Part shown: positions 8,496-23,488 of the stretch, one piece after another
Numbering within the stretch: position 1 is the stretch's first letter
Layout of the letters: each line of letters starts with the position of its first letter
Assembly: GCF_001544315.1 (NCBI RefSeq)
Contig: NZ_BCQG01000041.1
Location: 1 to 33,018 of the forward strand
Direction: 5' to 3'
From: Geobacillus jurassicus NBRC 107829
GTDB taxonomy: Bacteria; Bacillota; Bacilli; Bacillales; Anoxybacillaceae
Length of the DNA: 33,018 bases
The notes under the pieces: generated by a model
Seen by the model: the letters and a program-made list of their open reading frames with translations, nothing else
Database searches by the model: none
Told to the model about the DNA's origin: nothing
Program-made: the position numbers and the translations under genes

Positions 8496-9115
8496 TTAGT
8501 CCCCCCACTCCTCCGGATTCTCCCGCCATTTTCGCAATGTCGCCAGATCATGTTCGCTGACGGCGCCAAGGCGGACGGCCGTTTCGATGAGCGTGTTGTA
8601 GTCGGTGAGGGTGTAGGCAGGCAAATTCGCTTCGGCAAACGCCTGTTTCGCTTTTTCGAGCCCATACGTGAAAATGGCGGCGACGCCAAGCACGTCGCAG
8701 CCGGCCTCTTTCAAGGCGCGGACGGCCGTAAGCGAGCTGCCGCCCGTCGAGATCAAATCTTCGATGACGACAACGCGCTGGCCCGGTTCGGCTTTTCCTT
8801 CGATTTGTTTCCCCTTGCCGTGCGCTTTTGCTTGGCTGCGGACGTAGCACATCGGCAGATCAAGCCGTTCGCTCACCCAGGCAGCGTGCGGGATGCCGGC
8901 GGTCGCTGTGCCGGCGATGAGGTCCGCTTCGGGGAAATGGGTGCGGATGAGCTCGGCGAGGCCGTCGGCGATCGTGCGGCGCACGTCGGGGTAAGCGAGC
9001 GTCAGGCGGTTGTCGCAATAAATGGGCGATTTCAAGCCCGAGGACCATGTAAACGGTTCGTTCGGCTGCAGGGCGACCGCCCCGATTTCAAGCAATTTGG
9101 CGGCGATGTCGTGTT

Positions 9116-9119
<4 letters not shown>
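8496..9119 (-). CDS. pyrE: Orotate phosphoribosyltransferase
   Basis: This encodes 207 aa. PyrE transfers the phosphoribosyl group of PRPP to orotate to give OMP, the fifth step of pyrimidine synthesis, in the cytosol. The PRPP-binding signature [14 protein letters not shown] is at about 117-130. The substrate loop region [13 protein letters not shown] is at 92-104, and the N-terminal [13 protein letters not shown] is typical of the Bacillus type. The start is ATG at 9119 with GGAGGAGAGAGA just upstream. The frame is open a little further, to 9140, but [14 protein letters not shown] matches the usual family N-terminus. The start overlaps the pyrF stop as ATGA, so translation is probably coupled. 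It is the last certain gene of the pyr operon. Confidence 0.97.
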
Positions 9120-11514
<2,395 letters not shown>

Positions 11515-11518
<4 letters not shown>

Positions 11519-14500
11519 GAGCGCACCAGTCCTTCCGTCATCGCCGTTGTCGAGAACGTCATCGATTCGAGCACTTGCAGCATCGCCCGGGCCGTATCGA
11601 GCGACGTCAAGCACGGGATGCCGTTTTCGACCGCTTCGCGGCGGATGCGGAAGCCGTCGCTTTCCGGCTGCTTCCCTTTCGTCAGCGTGTTGATGACGAC
11701 TTGCGCCTTCCCTTGGCGGATGACATCCAAAATGTTCGGCGATGCCGAGTGGATTTTATTGACAACCGTCACCGGAATGCCGGCGGCTTTCAACGTTTCC
11801 GCCGTGCCGTTCGTCGCCAACAGCTGGTAGCCGATGTCGGCAAAGCGGCGGGCCAGCTCGACCGCTTCTTCTTTATCTTTGTCAGCCACCGTCAACAGCA
11901 CCGCTCCGTGCGGCTGGATATGGATGCCCGAGGCGACAAGCCCCTTATAGAGCGCTTTTTCAAACGTCACGTCTTTGCCGATCACTTCGCCGGTCGACTT
12001 CATTTCCGGGCCGAGCGAAATGTCGACGTTGCGCAATTTCGCAAACGAGAACACCGGCACTTTCACGTACACGCCAGGGCGCACCGGGCAGACGCCCGTC
12101 TCATAGCCCATCTCGGCGAGCTTCGCCCCTAAAATGGCTTTCGTGGCGAGATTCGCCATCGGCACGCCGGTGATTTTGCTTAAAAACGGCACCGTGCGGC
12201 TTGAGCGCGGGTTCACTTCCAAGACGTAGACGTCGCTTCCCGAGACGACAAACTGAATGTTCAACAGTCCGACGATGCGCAGCCCGCGCGCCACCCGGAT
12301 CGTGTAATCCGCGATCTTGTCGATCACTTCCGCGCTTAATGTCTGGGGCGGGTAGACGGCGATCGAGTCGCCGGAATGGACGCCGGCCCGTTCGATATGT
12401 TCCATGATCCCGGGGATGACGACCGTCTCGCCGTCAGCGATGGCGTCGACTTCGACTTCCTTGCCGGTGATGTAGCGGTCGACAAGCACCGGGTGCTGCG
12501 GATTGACGCGCACGGCGTGTTCCATGTAATGAAGCAGCTCGCCGCGATTGTACACAATTTCCATCGCCCGGCCGCCGAGCACGTACGAAGGGCGGACGAG
12601 CACCGGATAGCCGATCTCCTCAGCGATGGCGACCGCTTCTTCGACCGAAACGGCTGTTTTGCCGGCCGGCTTCGGAATGCCGAGCTCCGAGAGCGCCTGT
12701 TCAAATTTATCGCGGTCTTCGGCGCGGTCCAAATCTTCAAGCGTCGTCCCGAGCAAGCGGACGCCGCGCGCCGCTAACTCCGCCGCCAAGTTGATCGCCG
12801 TTTGCCCGCCGAACTGGACGATGACGCCGACGGGTTGCTCGAGATCGATGACATGCATCACATCTTCGGCGGTCAACGGTTCGAAATACAGTTTGTCCGA
12901 CGTGCTGAAGTCGGTCGAGACCGTTTCCGGGTTGTTGTTGATGATGATCGCCTCATAGCCGGCCTGCTTAATGGCCCAGACGCAATGGACGGTCGCGTAG
13001 TCAAATTCGATCCCTTGGCCGATGCGGATCGGGCCGGAGCCAAGAACGACCACGCTCGGTTTCTTCGTGACGATTGATTCGTTTTCTTCTTCGTACGTGC
13101 TATAGTAGTATGGCGTTTCCGACGTGAATTCGGCCGCACACGTATCGACCATTTTGTACACCGGCATGATGCCTTGTTGGCGGCGCAGCGCGTAAATATC
13201 GCGCTCCGTTTGCCCCCATAGCGCCGCCACGGCCGCATCCGAGAACCCAAGCGCTTTCGCTTTCGTTAACACGTCAAGGTCGCCCGGGTGGTTTTTCAAG
13301 ACCGTTTCCATCTCAATAATGTTTTGAATCTTATGCAGGAAAAAGCGGTCGATTTGGCTCCATTCATGCAGCGTCTCAACCGTCACCCCGCGGCGGAGCG
13401 CCTCGGCGATGTAAAAGAGCCGTTCATCGCCCGCCTTGCGGATCCGTTTTTCCATCACGTCGTCGTCGGCGGCGCTCGCTTCTTTCAATTCGAGATGGTG
13501 GAGGCCAATTTCGAGCGAACGAACGGCTTTTAACAGCGATTCTTCGAACGTCCGGCCGATCGCCATCACTTCGCCGGTCGCTTTCATTTGCGTGCCCAAC
13601 CAGCGGTTCGCCGATTCAAATTTGTCAAACGGAAAGCGCGGAATTTTCGTCACGACATAATCGAGCGCCGGCTCGAAGCAGGCGTACGTTTTCCCGGTGA
13701 CCGGGTTGATCATTTCGTCAAGCGTCAGCCCGACAGCGATTTTCGCCGCCAGTTTCGCGATCGGATACCCCGTCGCTTTTGACGCCAGCGCCGATGAGCG
13801 GCTGACGCGCGGGTTCACTTCAATGACGTAATAGCGGAAGCTGTCCGGGTCAAGCGCGAGCTGGACGTTGCAGCCGCCTTCGATGCCAAGCGCGCGGATG
13901 ATTTTCAAGGATGCGTTGCGCAACAGCTGGTATTCGCGGTCGCTTAACGTCTGGCTCGGGGCGACGACGATCGAGTCACCCGTATGAATGCCGACCGGGT
14001 CGATGTTTTCCATGTTGCAGACGACGATGGCGTTGTCGTTGGCGTCGCGCATCACTTCGTATTCAATCTCCTTGTAGCCGGCGATGCTCCGCTCAAGCAG
14101 GCATTGGTGCACCGGGCTCATCTTCAAGCCGGTCGAGACGATTTCAATCAATTCTTCTTCGTTCGTGCAAATACCGCCGCCCGTGCCGCCGAGCGTGAAC
14201 GCCGGGCGGACGATGACCGGATAGCCGATTTGTTCGACAAATGCGTATGCCTCTTCCAAGCTGTGAATAATCGCGCTTTCCGGCACCGGCTCGCCAAGCT
14301 CGTTCATGAGGGCGCGGAACTGTTCGCGGTCTTCCGCTTTTTCGATCGCTTCAAGCTTCGTGCCGAGAATTTCGACGCCGCACTCGTCCAACACGCCCGC
14401 TTTCGCCAGTTCCACCGCCAAGTTGAGGCCGGTCTGGCCGCCAAGCGTCGGCAAAATCGCGTCCGGCCGCTCTTTGCGGATAATGCGGGCGACAAAGTCG

Positions 14501-14712
14501 AGCGTCAGCGGCTCCATATACACTTTATCGGCGATTTCCGTATCGGTCATGATCGTCGCCGGATTCGAGTTCACAAGAATGACTTTGTATCCTTCTTCTT
14601 TTAGAGCGAGGCACGCTTGCGTCCCCGCGTAGTCGAACTCGGCCGCCTGGCCGATGACGATCGGCCCCGAGCCGATGACTAAAATCGTTTCAATGTCGCG
14701 GCGTTTAGGCAT
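11515..14712 (-). CDS. carB: Carbamoyl phosphate synthase large subunit (pyrimidine-type)
   Basis: This encodes 1065 aa, also called pyrAB. It makes carbamoyl phosphate from bicarbonate, two ATP and ammonia supplied by the small subunit. Two homologous ATP-grasp halves are visible: 1-400 starts with [19 protein letters not shown], and about 551-935 starts with [19 protein letters not shown]. They are separated by an oligomerisation region and followed by an MGS-like allosteric domain (about 936-1065). The start is ATG at 14712 ([12 protein letters not shown]), with AAGGGGAAG upstream. It overlaps the carA stop by 8 bp. The long frame extension to 14868 is antiparallel noise over carA. Its place in the pyr operon implies the uridine-nucleotide-regulated isoenzyme, not an arginine-specific one. 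Confidence 0.97.
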
Positions 14713-15799
14713 GGATGACTTCCCCTTTCTTGTTGAACTCGCGGATGAGCGCCAAAAACTCGTCAAACAGCGGATTTGCATCTTCCGGCCCCGGTGAGGC
14801 TTCCGGATGGTATTGCACCGTAAACGCTGGGACATCGCGATGGCGAAGCCCTTCCACGGTGCCGTCATTCAAAGCGACATGCGTCACCTCAAGGCGGGTG
14901 CCGGAAAGCGATTCATGGGTGACCGTATAGCCGTGGTTTTGCGACGTAATGGCGACTTTGCCGGTGCGCAAATCTTTCACCGGATGGTTCGAGCCGCGAT
15001 GGCCGAATTTCATTTTCTCCGTATTCGCGCCGCACGCCAAGGCGAACAGCTGATGGCCGAGGCAGATGCCAAAGAGCGGCACTTTGCCAAGGATTCCCCG
15101 GATCATCTCGATCGCTTCCGGCACGTCTTTCGGGTCGCCGGGTCCATTTGAGAGCATGACTCCGTCCGGATGCCAGCTGAGCACGTCTTCGGCGGTGGCG
15201 TTGTACGGCAAGACGATGACATCACAATTTCGCTTGTTCAATTCGCGCAAAATCCCATGTTTCATCCCGAAATCAATCAACACGATGCGCTCGCCGCGCC
15301 CCGGGCTCGGGTAGGCGCTTTTCGTCGAGACGCGCCGCACTTGGTCGCGCGGCCACTCCATCGCCCGCAGCTTGGCCGCCGCTTCCGCCGGATCGACATC
15401 CAACCCGCAAATCATCCCTTTTAACGTCCCGTGCTGGCGAATGATGCGCGTCAATTTGCGCGTATCGATGCCGGAAAGGCCCGGAATGTCTTTTTCTTTC
15501 AAATACTCATCCAACGTCAGCTCCCCGCGCCAGTTGGACGGCGTCACGCACGCTTCTTTGACGATGAATCCGTGCACATACGGGCGAATCGCCTCAAAGT
15601 CGTCGCGGTTGATGCCGTAGTTGCCGATCAACGGATACGTCATCGTCACGATTTGCCCGCAATACGACGGGTCAGTCAAAATTTCTTGGTAGCCGGTCAT
15701 GCCGGTGTTAAAGACGACTTCCCCGGTCGTCTCTTTCAAGCTGCCAAACGCGTCCCCGACAAAAAACGAACCATCTTCCAAAATAAGCTGCCGTTTCAT
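14705..15799 (-). CDS. carA: Carbamoyl phosphate synthase small (glutaminase) subunit
   Basis: This encodes 364 aa, also called pyrAA. It hydrolyses glutamine and channels the ammonia to CarB. The class I amidotransferase triad is visible: Cys246 in GICLGHQ, and His331 and Glu333 in HPEASPGP. The N-terminal CarA domain ([17 protein letters not shown], 30-46) is intact. The start is ATG at 15799, one base after the pyrC stop, with GGAAGG near the end of pyrC as ribosome site. The stop overlaps carB by 8 bp. Confidence 0.97.
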   Translation of the reverse strand: MKRQLILEDGSFFVGDAFGSLKETTGEVVFNTGMTGYQEILTDPSYCGQIVTMTYPLIGNYGINRDDFEAIRPYVHGFIVKEACVTPSNWRGELTLDEYLKEKDIPGLSGIDTRKLTRIIRQHGTLKGMICGLDVDPAEAAAKLRAMEWPRDQVRRVSTKSAYPSPGRGERIVLIDFGMKHGILRELNKRNCDVIVLPYNATAEDVLSWHPDGVMLSNGPGDPKDVPEAIEMIRGILGKVPLFGICLGHQLFALACGANTEKMKFGHRGSNHPVKDLRTGKVAITSQNHGYTVTHESLSGTRLEVTHVALNDGTVEGLRHRDVPAFTVQYHPEASPGPEDANPLFDEFLALIREFNKKGEVIHA

Positions 15800-15800
15800 G

Positions 15801-18131
<2,331 letters not shown>

Positions 18132-18138
18132 TTTTCGA

Positions 18139-19437
18139 TTAGGCGACATGGTCGCTGCTGTTTTCTTCAAATAGGTTTTCCGCCGCTTGCGGACGCCCCG
18201 GCAACATCAAGTTGAGGAGGACGCCGACAATCGCGGAGAGCGCCATCCCGGTGATTTGGAAGCTCTCGCTGATTTTCAGCACGGCGCCGCCGATGCCGAT
18301 GACCAAGATGACCGAGGCGATGACTAAATTGCGCGTCTGGCCGAAATCGACGCGGCTGTCGATCAACATGCGCAGTCCGGACGAGGCGATGATGCCAAAC
18401 AGCAAGATCGACACACCGCCCATGACCGGCGTCGGAATCGAGCTGATCAGCGCCGTGATTTTGCCGACGAAGCCGAAAGCGATGGCGATCACCGCCGCGC
18501 CGGCCAGCACGTAGACACTGTAGACGCGGGTGATCGCCAGCACGCCGATGTTTTCCCCGTACGTCGTTTTCGGCGGGCCGCCGAGCAAGGCGGAAATCAT
18601 CGTCGCCGTTCCGTCCCCTAAAATCGAGCGATGCAATCCCGGCTTTTGAATAAGGTCGCGGCCGACGACTTTGCTTAACACAAGCTGGTGGCCGATATGC
18701 TCCGACAAGGTGACGATGGCGACCGGAACCATGAGCATGACGATCTCCCACGTGACGCGCACCGGATAGTCGGCAAACGGGATGAGGAAATCCGGCCATT
18801 CCAACCATTTCGCCGCCGCCACTTTTGACAAGTCAACCAGTCCGACGGCCAGCGCGTAGAGGTAACCGACCACGATGCCGACAAGCACCGGAATGAGGCT
18901 CAACATGCCGCGCGCCAATACCGAGCAGACGATCGTGGCGGCGAGCGTCACGAGCGCCACTGAGAAATGGAGCAGGCTGTATTTGCCGTCCGGGCCGTTC
19001 ATCGCCATCCCGACCGCCGTGCCGGCTAGGCCGAGGCCGATGACGATGATGACCGGGCCGACCACAACCGGGGGCAGCAGCTTCATCACCCAGCGGTAGC
19101 CCGCTTTTTTAATGATGAGGGCGACAACCCCGTACACCAACCCCGCAAGAAAGCTGCCGATCATCGCCGCTCCCGGGCCGCCAGCCGTTTTCGCCGCGAT
19201 GATCGGCGCAATGTAGGCGAACGACGAACCAAGATACGCCGGCACTTGCCATTTCGTAATGATCAAAAACGCAAGCGTTCCAAGCCCGCTTGTGAGCAAG
19301 GCGATCGACGGGTCCAACCCGACTAAGTACGGCACTAAAATCGTCGCGCCAAACATGGCGAATAAATGCTGAAGGCTTAATGTGATCCATTGCCCAACGG
19401 TCGGGCGGTCTTGAATGTCCAACACCGGTTTGTTCAT
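18139..19437 (-). CDS. pyrP: Uracil permease (NCS2 family)
   Basis: This encodes 432 aa of a multi-span membrane protein with hydrophobic helices throughout, consistent with the 14-segment UraA fold. It imports uracil with protons. The family's substrate-binding glutamates can be seen in LSEHIGHQ and TTYGENIGV, and QHLFAMFGATILVPYLVG marks the N-terminus of NCS2 transporters. The start is ATG at 19437, with AAAGGAGTGACG upstream. It lies between the second and third attenuators, so its expression follows pyrimidine need. The symbol uraA is also used for this gene. Confidence 0.96.
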   Translation of the reverse strand: MNKPVLDIQDRPTVGQWITLSLQHLFAMFGATILVPYLVGLDPSIALLTSGLGTLAFLIITKWQVPAYLGSSFAYIAPIIAAKTAGGPGAAMIGSFLAGLVYGVVALIIKKAGYRWVMKLLPPVVVGPVIIVIGLGLAGTAVGMAMNGPDGKYSLLHFSVALVTLAATIVCSVLARGMLSLIPVLVGIVVGYLYALAVGLVDLSKVAAAKWLEWPDFLIPFADYPVRVTWEIVMLMVPVAIVTLSEHIGHQLVLSKVVGRDLIQKPGLHRSILGDGTATMISALLGGPPKTTYGENIGVLAITRVYSVYVLAGAAVIAIAFGFVGKITALISSIPTPVMGGVSILLFGIIASSGLRMLIDSRVDFGQTRNLVIASVILVIGIGGAVLKISESFQITGMALSAIVGVLLNLMLPGRPQAAENLFEENSSDHVA

Positions 19438-19485
19438 CTTTCGTCACTCCTTTGATCAAATGAGCGAACTTACTGTCTAGTGTGC

Positions 19486-19584
19486 ACAAAAAACCCTCTT
19501 TGCCCATGAAGGCGCAAAGAGGGTGCAGAAACAGCCGAAACGATTCCGCCCCTTTTGCAGCCTCACGGGACTGCGCTTAAAAGG
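19486..19584 (-). promoter_or_regulatory. PyrR attenuator between pyrR and pyrP
   Basis: The PyrR-binding loop AGTCCCGTGAGGCT (19572-19559) is followed by a strong terminator. The terminator arms are ACCCTCTTTGC (19493-19503) and GCAAAGAGGGT (19514-19524), with a T-run at 19488-19493. It has the same layout as the other two attenuators of the operon. Confidence 0.92.
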
Positions 19585-19592
19585 GTGCTTCG

Positions 19593-20278
<686 letters not shown>

Positions 20279-20298
20279 GGTTCTGTTCACTTGGTTTC

Positions 20299-20327
20299 AT
20301 TGTAAAGCGAGCGGCTCCGTTTGTCAA
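20299..20327 (-). promoter_or_regulatory. Sigma-A promoter of the pyr operon
   Basis: On the minus strand there is a perfect -35 TTGACA (20327-20322), a 17-bp spacer, and -10 TACAAT (20304-20299). The start site should be near 20292. The -35 box includes the rluD stop codon. No other good promoter is seen before pyrE, so the ten pyr genes probably form one transcription unit. Confidence 0.9.
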
Positions 20328-21238
20328 TCGTTTTTTCGCAGCCAGTCAAGCAATTCGGCAAACTCCGGCGGCAACGGTGCTTCAAATTCCAAATACTCGC
20401 CGGTGCGCGGATGATGGAATCCAAGAACGCCGGCGTGCAGCGCCTGGCCATCAATCGGGAGCGTCTTTTTCGGCCCGTATTGCGGATCCCCGGCAAGAGG
20501 GTAGCCGATGTATTTCATATGGACGCGAATTTGGTGCGTCCGTCCCGTTTCGAGCTGGCATTCGACATACGTATAGCGGCGGAACCGCTCGAGCACGCGG
20601 AAATGGGTGACGGCTTCCTTGCCGTTTTCCTCAGTGACGGCCATTTTCTTTCGATCGCGTTTGTCCCGGCCGATCGGCGCGTCGATCGTGCCGTAATCGT
20701 GCGGAATGACGCCGTGGACGATCGCCTTGTAGCGGCGCGTCACCGTTTTGTGGACGAGCTGCTCGACGAGCGAGCGATGGGCGGCGTCGTTTTTCGCCAC
20801 CATGAGCAATCCGGACGTATCTTTGTCGATCCGATGGACGATGCCCGGGCGAAGCACGCCGTTAATGCCCGAGAGGTCGCGGCAATGGGCGAGAAGCGCG
20901 TTCACGAGCGTGCCGCGCATATGCCCCGGCGCCGGATGGACGACCATGCCGCGCGGTTTGTTGACGACAAGAACGTCTTCATCTTCGTAATAAATGTCCA
21001 ACGGAATCGGCTCCGGCTCGACCTCGAGCGGCTCCGGCTCCGGGGGCGAAACGGCGACGGCGTCGCCCGCTTCGCATTTGTAGTTCGCTTTCACCGTATG
21101 GCCGTTCACGGTCACAAGCCCGTTTTTGATCCATTGCTGCACTTGCGAACGCGACCATTCCTCATTAAGCGCCGCGATCACTTTATCAATTCGTTCGCCG
21201 TCATATTCGTCTTCGATGTGAAACGTGATCGTGTCCAT
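20324..21238 (-). CDS. rluD: RluD-family 23S rRNA pseudouridine synthase
   Basis: This encodes 304 aa and is the ylyB orthologue by position. An N-terminal S4 RNA-binding domain (about 15-70, RSQVQQWIKNGLVTVNG) is followed by the catalytic domain. The signature HRIDKDTSG has the catalytic Asp138, and GRTHQIRVHM is further on. It isomerises uridine to pseudouridine in rRNA; the exact target cannot be read from sequence. The ATG at 21238 follows the lspA stop with no gap (TAGATG), so the two genes are a unit, as in B. subtilis. An acidic PEPEPLEVEPEPIP linker joins the domains. Confidence 0.95.
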   Translation of the reverse strand: MDTITFHIEDEYDGERIDKVIAALNEEWSRSQVQQWIKNGLVTVNGHTVKANYKCEAGDAVAVSPPEPEPLEVEPEPIPLDIYYEDEDVLVVNKPRGMVVHPAPGHMRGTLVNALLAHCRDLSGINGVLRPGIVHRIDKDTSGLLMVAKNDAAHRSLVEQLVHKTVTRRYKAIVHGVIPHDYGTIDAPIGRDKRDRKKMAVTEENGKEAVTHFRVLERFRRYTYVECQLETGRTHQIRVHMKYIGYPLAGDPQYGPKKTLPIDGQALHAGVLGFHHPRTGEYLEFEAPLPPEFAELLDWLRKND

Positions 21239-21703
21239 CTACTCATTCCCTTTCTCTGATGTCGCGAAAAAAAACATATGGACAAACAACAAGATGACGC
21301 CGACCGTCAGCGCCGAATCGGCGACATTGAACACCGGAAAACTGTACGTGCCAATATACGTATGGATAAAGTCAACCACTTCTTTCCGGAACACACGGTC
21401 GATAAAGTTGCCGACCGCCCCGCCGAGCATCAGCCCAAGCCCTACGCCCGCCAGGCGTTCAGAAGGCTTCAGGCGGCGGATGTAGATCACGATCGCCGCC
21501 ACGACAATCACCGTAATCAAATAAAAGAGCCAAAACTGCCCTTCGAGCATGCCCCACGCCGCGCCGCGATTGCGGTGCGACGTAATATAAAGCACATTGT
21601 CAATGATCGGGATGCTTTCCCCAAGCCGCATATAGCGGACGACAAGCCATTTCGTCCATTGATCGAGGATGACGACCGCCGCCGCAATCCAATAGTATGC
21701 CAC
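21239..21703 (-). CDS. lspA: Lipoprotein signal peptidase (signal peptidase II)
   Basis: This encodes 154 aa with four membrane segments. It cleaves the signal peptide of diacylglyceryl-modified prolipoproteins in the membrane. The catalytic aspartates are Asp102 (GNFIDRV) and Asp129 ([11 protein letters not shown]); [12 protein letters not shown] is also conserved. I choose the GTG at 21703 because it gives [15 protein letters not shown], places the two aspartates at the positions reported for the B. subtilis enzyme, and has AGGGGGA about 9 nt upstream. An ATG at 21730 adds nine residues but has a poorly spaced site. Confidence 0.95.
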   Translation of the reverse strand: MAYYWIAAAVVILDQWTKWLVVRYMRLGESIPIIDNVLYITSHRNRGAAWGMLEGQFWLFYLITVIVVAAIVIYIRRLKPSERLAGVGLGLMLGGAVGNFIDRVFRKEVVDFIHTYIGTYSFPVFNVADSALTVGVILLFVHMFFFATSEKGNE

Positions 21704-21743
21704 CGTGCCAAGTCCCCCTGTCCTTCTCATTCATCCTTTTTGC

Positions 21744-21752
21744 ATTGTAGCA
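21744..21752 (-). promoter_or_regulatory. Candidate extended -10 promoter of lspA-rluD
   Basis: On the minus strand, TGCTACAAT gives a TG dinucleotide one base before the -10 hexamer TACAAT (21749-21744). At 17 bp upstream the -35 is weak (TTGTTT). The start site would be near 21737, 34 nt before lspA. It lies in the 293-bp gap after the ABC cassette. Confidence 0.6.
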
Positions 21753-21996
21753 TAATTCGCCATGGCAAACAAATGAAGCGGCAAAAAGGAGTCAGTCAAG
21801 ACTTTATGGAGAGCTTTTTTCGATTTTTCGATTTACGGCGGCCATCTCAATTAGCCATGATAAAAAGGAGAAACGACTTCCCACTTCCTGACCATGGAAG
21901 CGGCAAGAGGAGTGTGCGGCCGGGTGCACTAAACGAACGGACATCGTTCCATAGAAGCTCCCCATTCCCACATTCAGCCGATGGCTTCCAATTCGT
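21753..21996. other. Intergenic gap between ABC cassette and lspA promoter
   Basis: I see no gene, no clear terminator after the last ABC gene and no remnant of ylyA, which occupies this interval in B. subtilis. Short open frames here lack ribosome sites. Confidence 0.6.
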
Positions 21997-22629
21997 TTAC
22001 CAAAACTCCCGTCCAATCAAAATGGCGGCGATCACAATGCCCGCCCCCAGCCACATCATGGGGAGAAGGAGGGACAGCGAATCGGCCGGCGCTTGAAACA
22101 AAAACAGATGCGGCCACGGCATGAACGTTCCTTGCGTCGCGACTTCCATAAAGGTATAGACCGAGATGACCGACAAGGCGACATCCAGGCTGCCAAAGAC
22201 GCCTAACAAGGCAAGCCCAATCAACTGGTAAAACGAAAACAGCAGAAACAGGTGCACCAACACGGGTGCGGTGAGAAACATCGTTCCATGAATCCATATG
22301 ACCGCCGCGACAAGAAGAACGATGCATCCCCCATGCAAAACAGCATAGCGAACCAAGTCGAAGACGACCGCTTTCCGGTAATGCCATAACAGCGCTTCTT
22401 TCGCCCCTTCGTCGTACAAATGGCGGTACAAAAAGACGAGATGCCATCCGGCGATCGGCACGGCCATGCCTTGGATGACGGTGTACGGCAAAAACGGTTC
22501 GTCGGAGCGGGCGGACAAGATCCCCATCAACCCGACGCACAGCCCGTAGACGAGAAACGGAAACCAGTACAATCGGCCGAGCAAGCGGCGGTCAAAAGAA
22601 AAATGATGGGCGATCGTTTTTTTATCCAT
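21997..22629 (-). CDS. ABC transporter membrane protein (210 aa)
   Basis: This encodes a 210-aa hydrophobic protein with about six predicted membrane segments, for example LYWFPFLVYGLCVGLMGIL near the N-terminus and LLPMMWLGAGIVIAAILI at the end. There is no sequence motif beyond this. The ATG at 22629 overlaps the end of the ATPase gene by 8 bp, so it is very probably the second membrane partner of that ATPase. Export or import and the substrate cannot be told from sequence. It is the last gene of the cassette. Confidence 0.8.
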   Translation of the reverse strand: MDKKTIAHHFSFDRRLLGRLYWFPFLVYGLCVGLMGILSARSDEPFLPYTVIQGMAVPIAGWHLVFLYRHLYDEGAKEALLWHYRKAVVFDLVRYAVLHGGCIVLLVAAVIWIHGTMFLTAPVLVHLFLLFSFYQLIGLALLGVFGSLDVALSVISVYTFMEVATQGTFMPWPHLFLFQAPADSLSLLLPMMWLGAGIVIAAILIGREFW

Positions 22630-23488
22630 GCGCTTCCGCCTCTTTCAACAACGCCAAATATCCGTCCATCAGCCGCGGGGCGACAGGCCGGCCGATGGGT
22701 TCTTCGGACAAGACGCGCACGACGACGTGGGAAGGCTCTTCGCTCATTTGGACGACTTCGTTGGCGGCCATGACCGAGTCAAGCTCCTCAAATGGCACGT
22801 CCAACTCATACGTATAAGGAGCGGCTTTTTGCTTGAGCTCGTCCGGGCTGCCTTCAAACAGCACCATGCCGCGGTCCAACACCCCGATTTTCGTGCACAA
22901 AAATTCAATGTCCTCGACAAGGTGCGAAGAGATGACGATCGTATGATCGTGCCCCAGCCGCTTCAACAAATTGCGAAACCGCACGCGCTCGCGGATGTCA
23001 AGCCCGGCCGTCGGCTCATCAAACAGGAGGATGGACGGCTCCCGAAGCAGCAGCATGGCAATGCCCACCCGCCGCCGCATGCCGCCGGACAGCTCGCGCA
23101 TTTTTTTGTTGATGTGCGAAGACAAGTTGACTTGTTCGATGACCTTCTCGATTTTGGATCGGCAGGCGGCGGGATGTTCACCTTGCAAGACGGCGAGATG
23201 CTCAAGCACTTCATACATCGTCAGCTCCGGGTACATCATAAACTCTTGCGGCAAATAGCCGATCTCGTTCACCCGCTTCACCCTCGTGCCGGTGCTGATC
23301 GGCTCGTCTCCGAGCGACACCCGTCCGGCATTGAACTCCAACAGTCCGGCCACAATGCGCATCAACGTCGTCTTGCCGGCGCCGTTTGGCCCCAGCAAGC
23401 CGTACACGCCGGAGAGGGTGAGAGAGACATCGGATAAAATCGGCTTCTTTTTCACGATTTTCGTCAATCCTTCAATGACGACCGCCAA
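22622..23488 (-). CDS. ABC transporter ATP-binding protein
   Basis: This encodes 288 aa with a complete ATPase: Walker A GPNGAGKTT (33-41), Q-loop YLPQEF (79-84), signature LSGGM (133-137), Walker B ILLFDEPTAGLD (153-164) and H-loop His189. A C-terminal extension of about 80 residues, typical of ABC-2 export ATPases, follows. The start is TTG at 23488, with a strong AGGAGGTG site 7 nt upstream. It overlaps the end of the 672-aa permease gene by 17 bp. It powers the two flanking membrane proteins, and the substrate is unknown. Confidence 0.92.
   Translation of the reverse strand: MAVVIEGLTKIVKKKPILSDVSLTLSGVYGLLGPNGAGKTTLMRIVAGLLEFNAGRVSLGDEPISTGTRVKRVNEIGYLPQEFMMYPELTMYEVLEHLAVLQGEHPAACRSKIEKVIEQVNLSSHINKKMRELSGGMRRRVGIAMLLLREPSILLFDEPTAGLDIRERVRFRNLLKRLGHDHTIVISSHLVEDIEFLCTKIGVLDRGMVLFEGSPDELKQKAAPYTYELDVPFEELDSVMAANEVVQMSEEPSHVVVRVLSEEPIGRPVAPRLMDGYLALLKEAEAHG

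Noticed and set aside
13984-14604. 206-codon open frame on the plus strand opposite carB
   Set aside because: It is an antisense shadow of G+C-rich carB sequence, with no ribosome site and no recognisable protein; carB is certain.
20321-21259. 312-codon plus-strand frame opposite rluD
   Set aside because: It mirrors rluD almost end to end. It is His/Arg-rich, as usual for antisense of G+C-rich genes, and has no start signal.
21974-22540. 188-codon minus-strand frame overlapping the 210-aa membrane protein
   Set aside because: It is a different frame of the same DNA, Arg/His-rich, without hydrophobic segments or start signal; the 210-aa frame is clearly a membrane protein.
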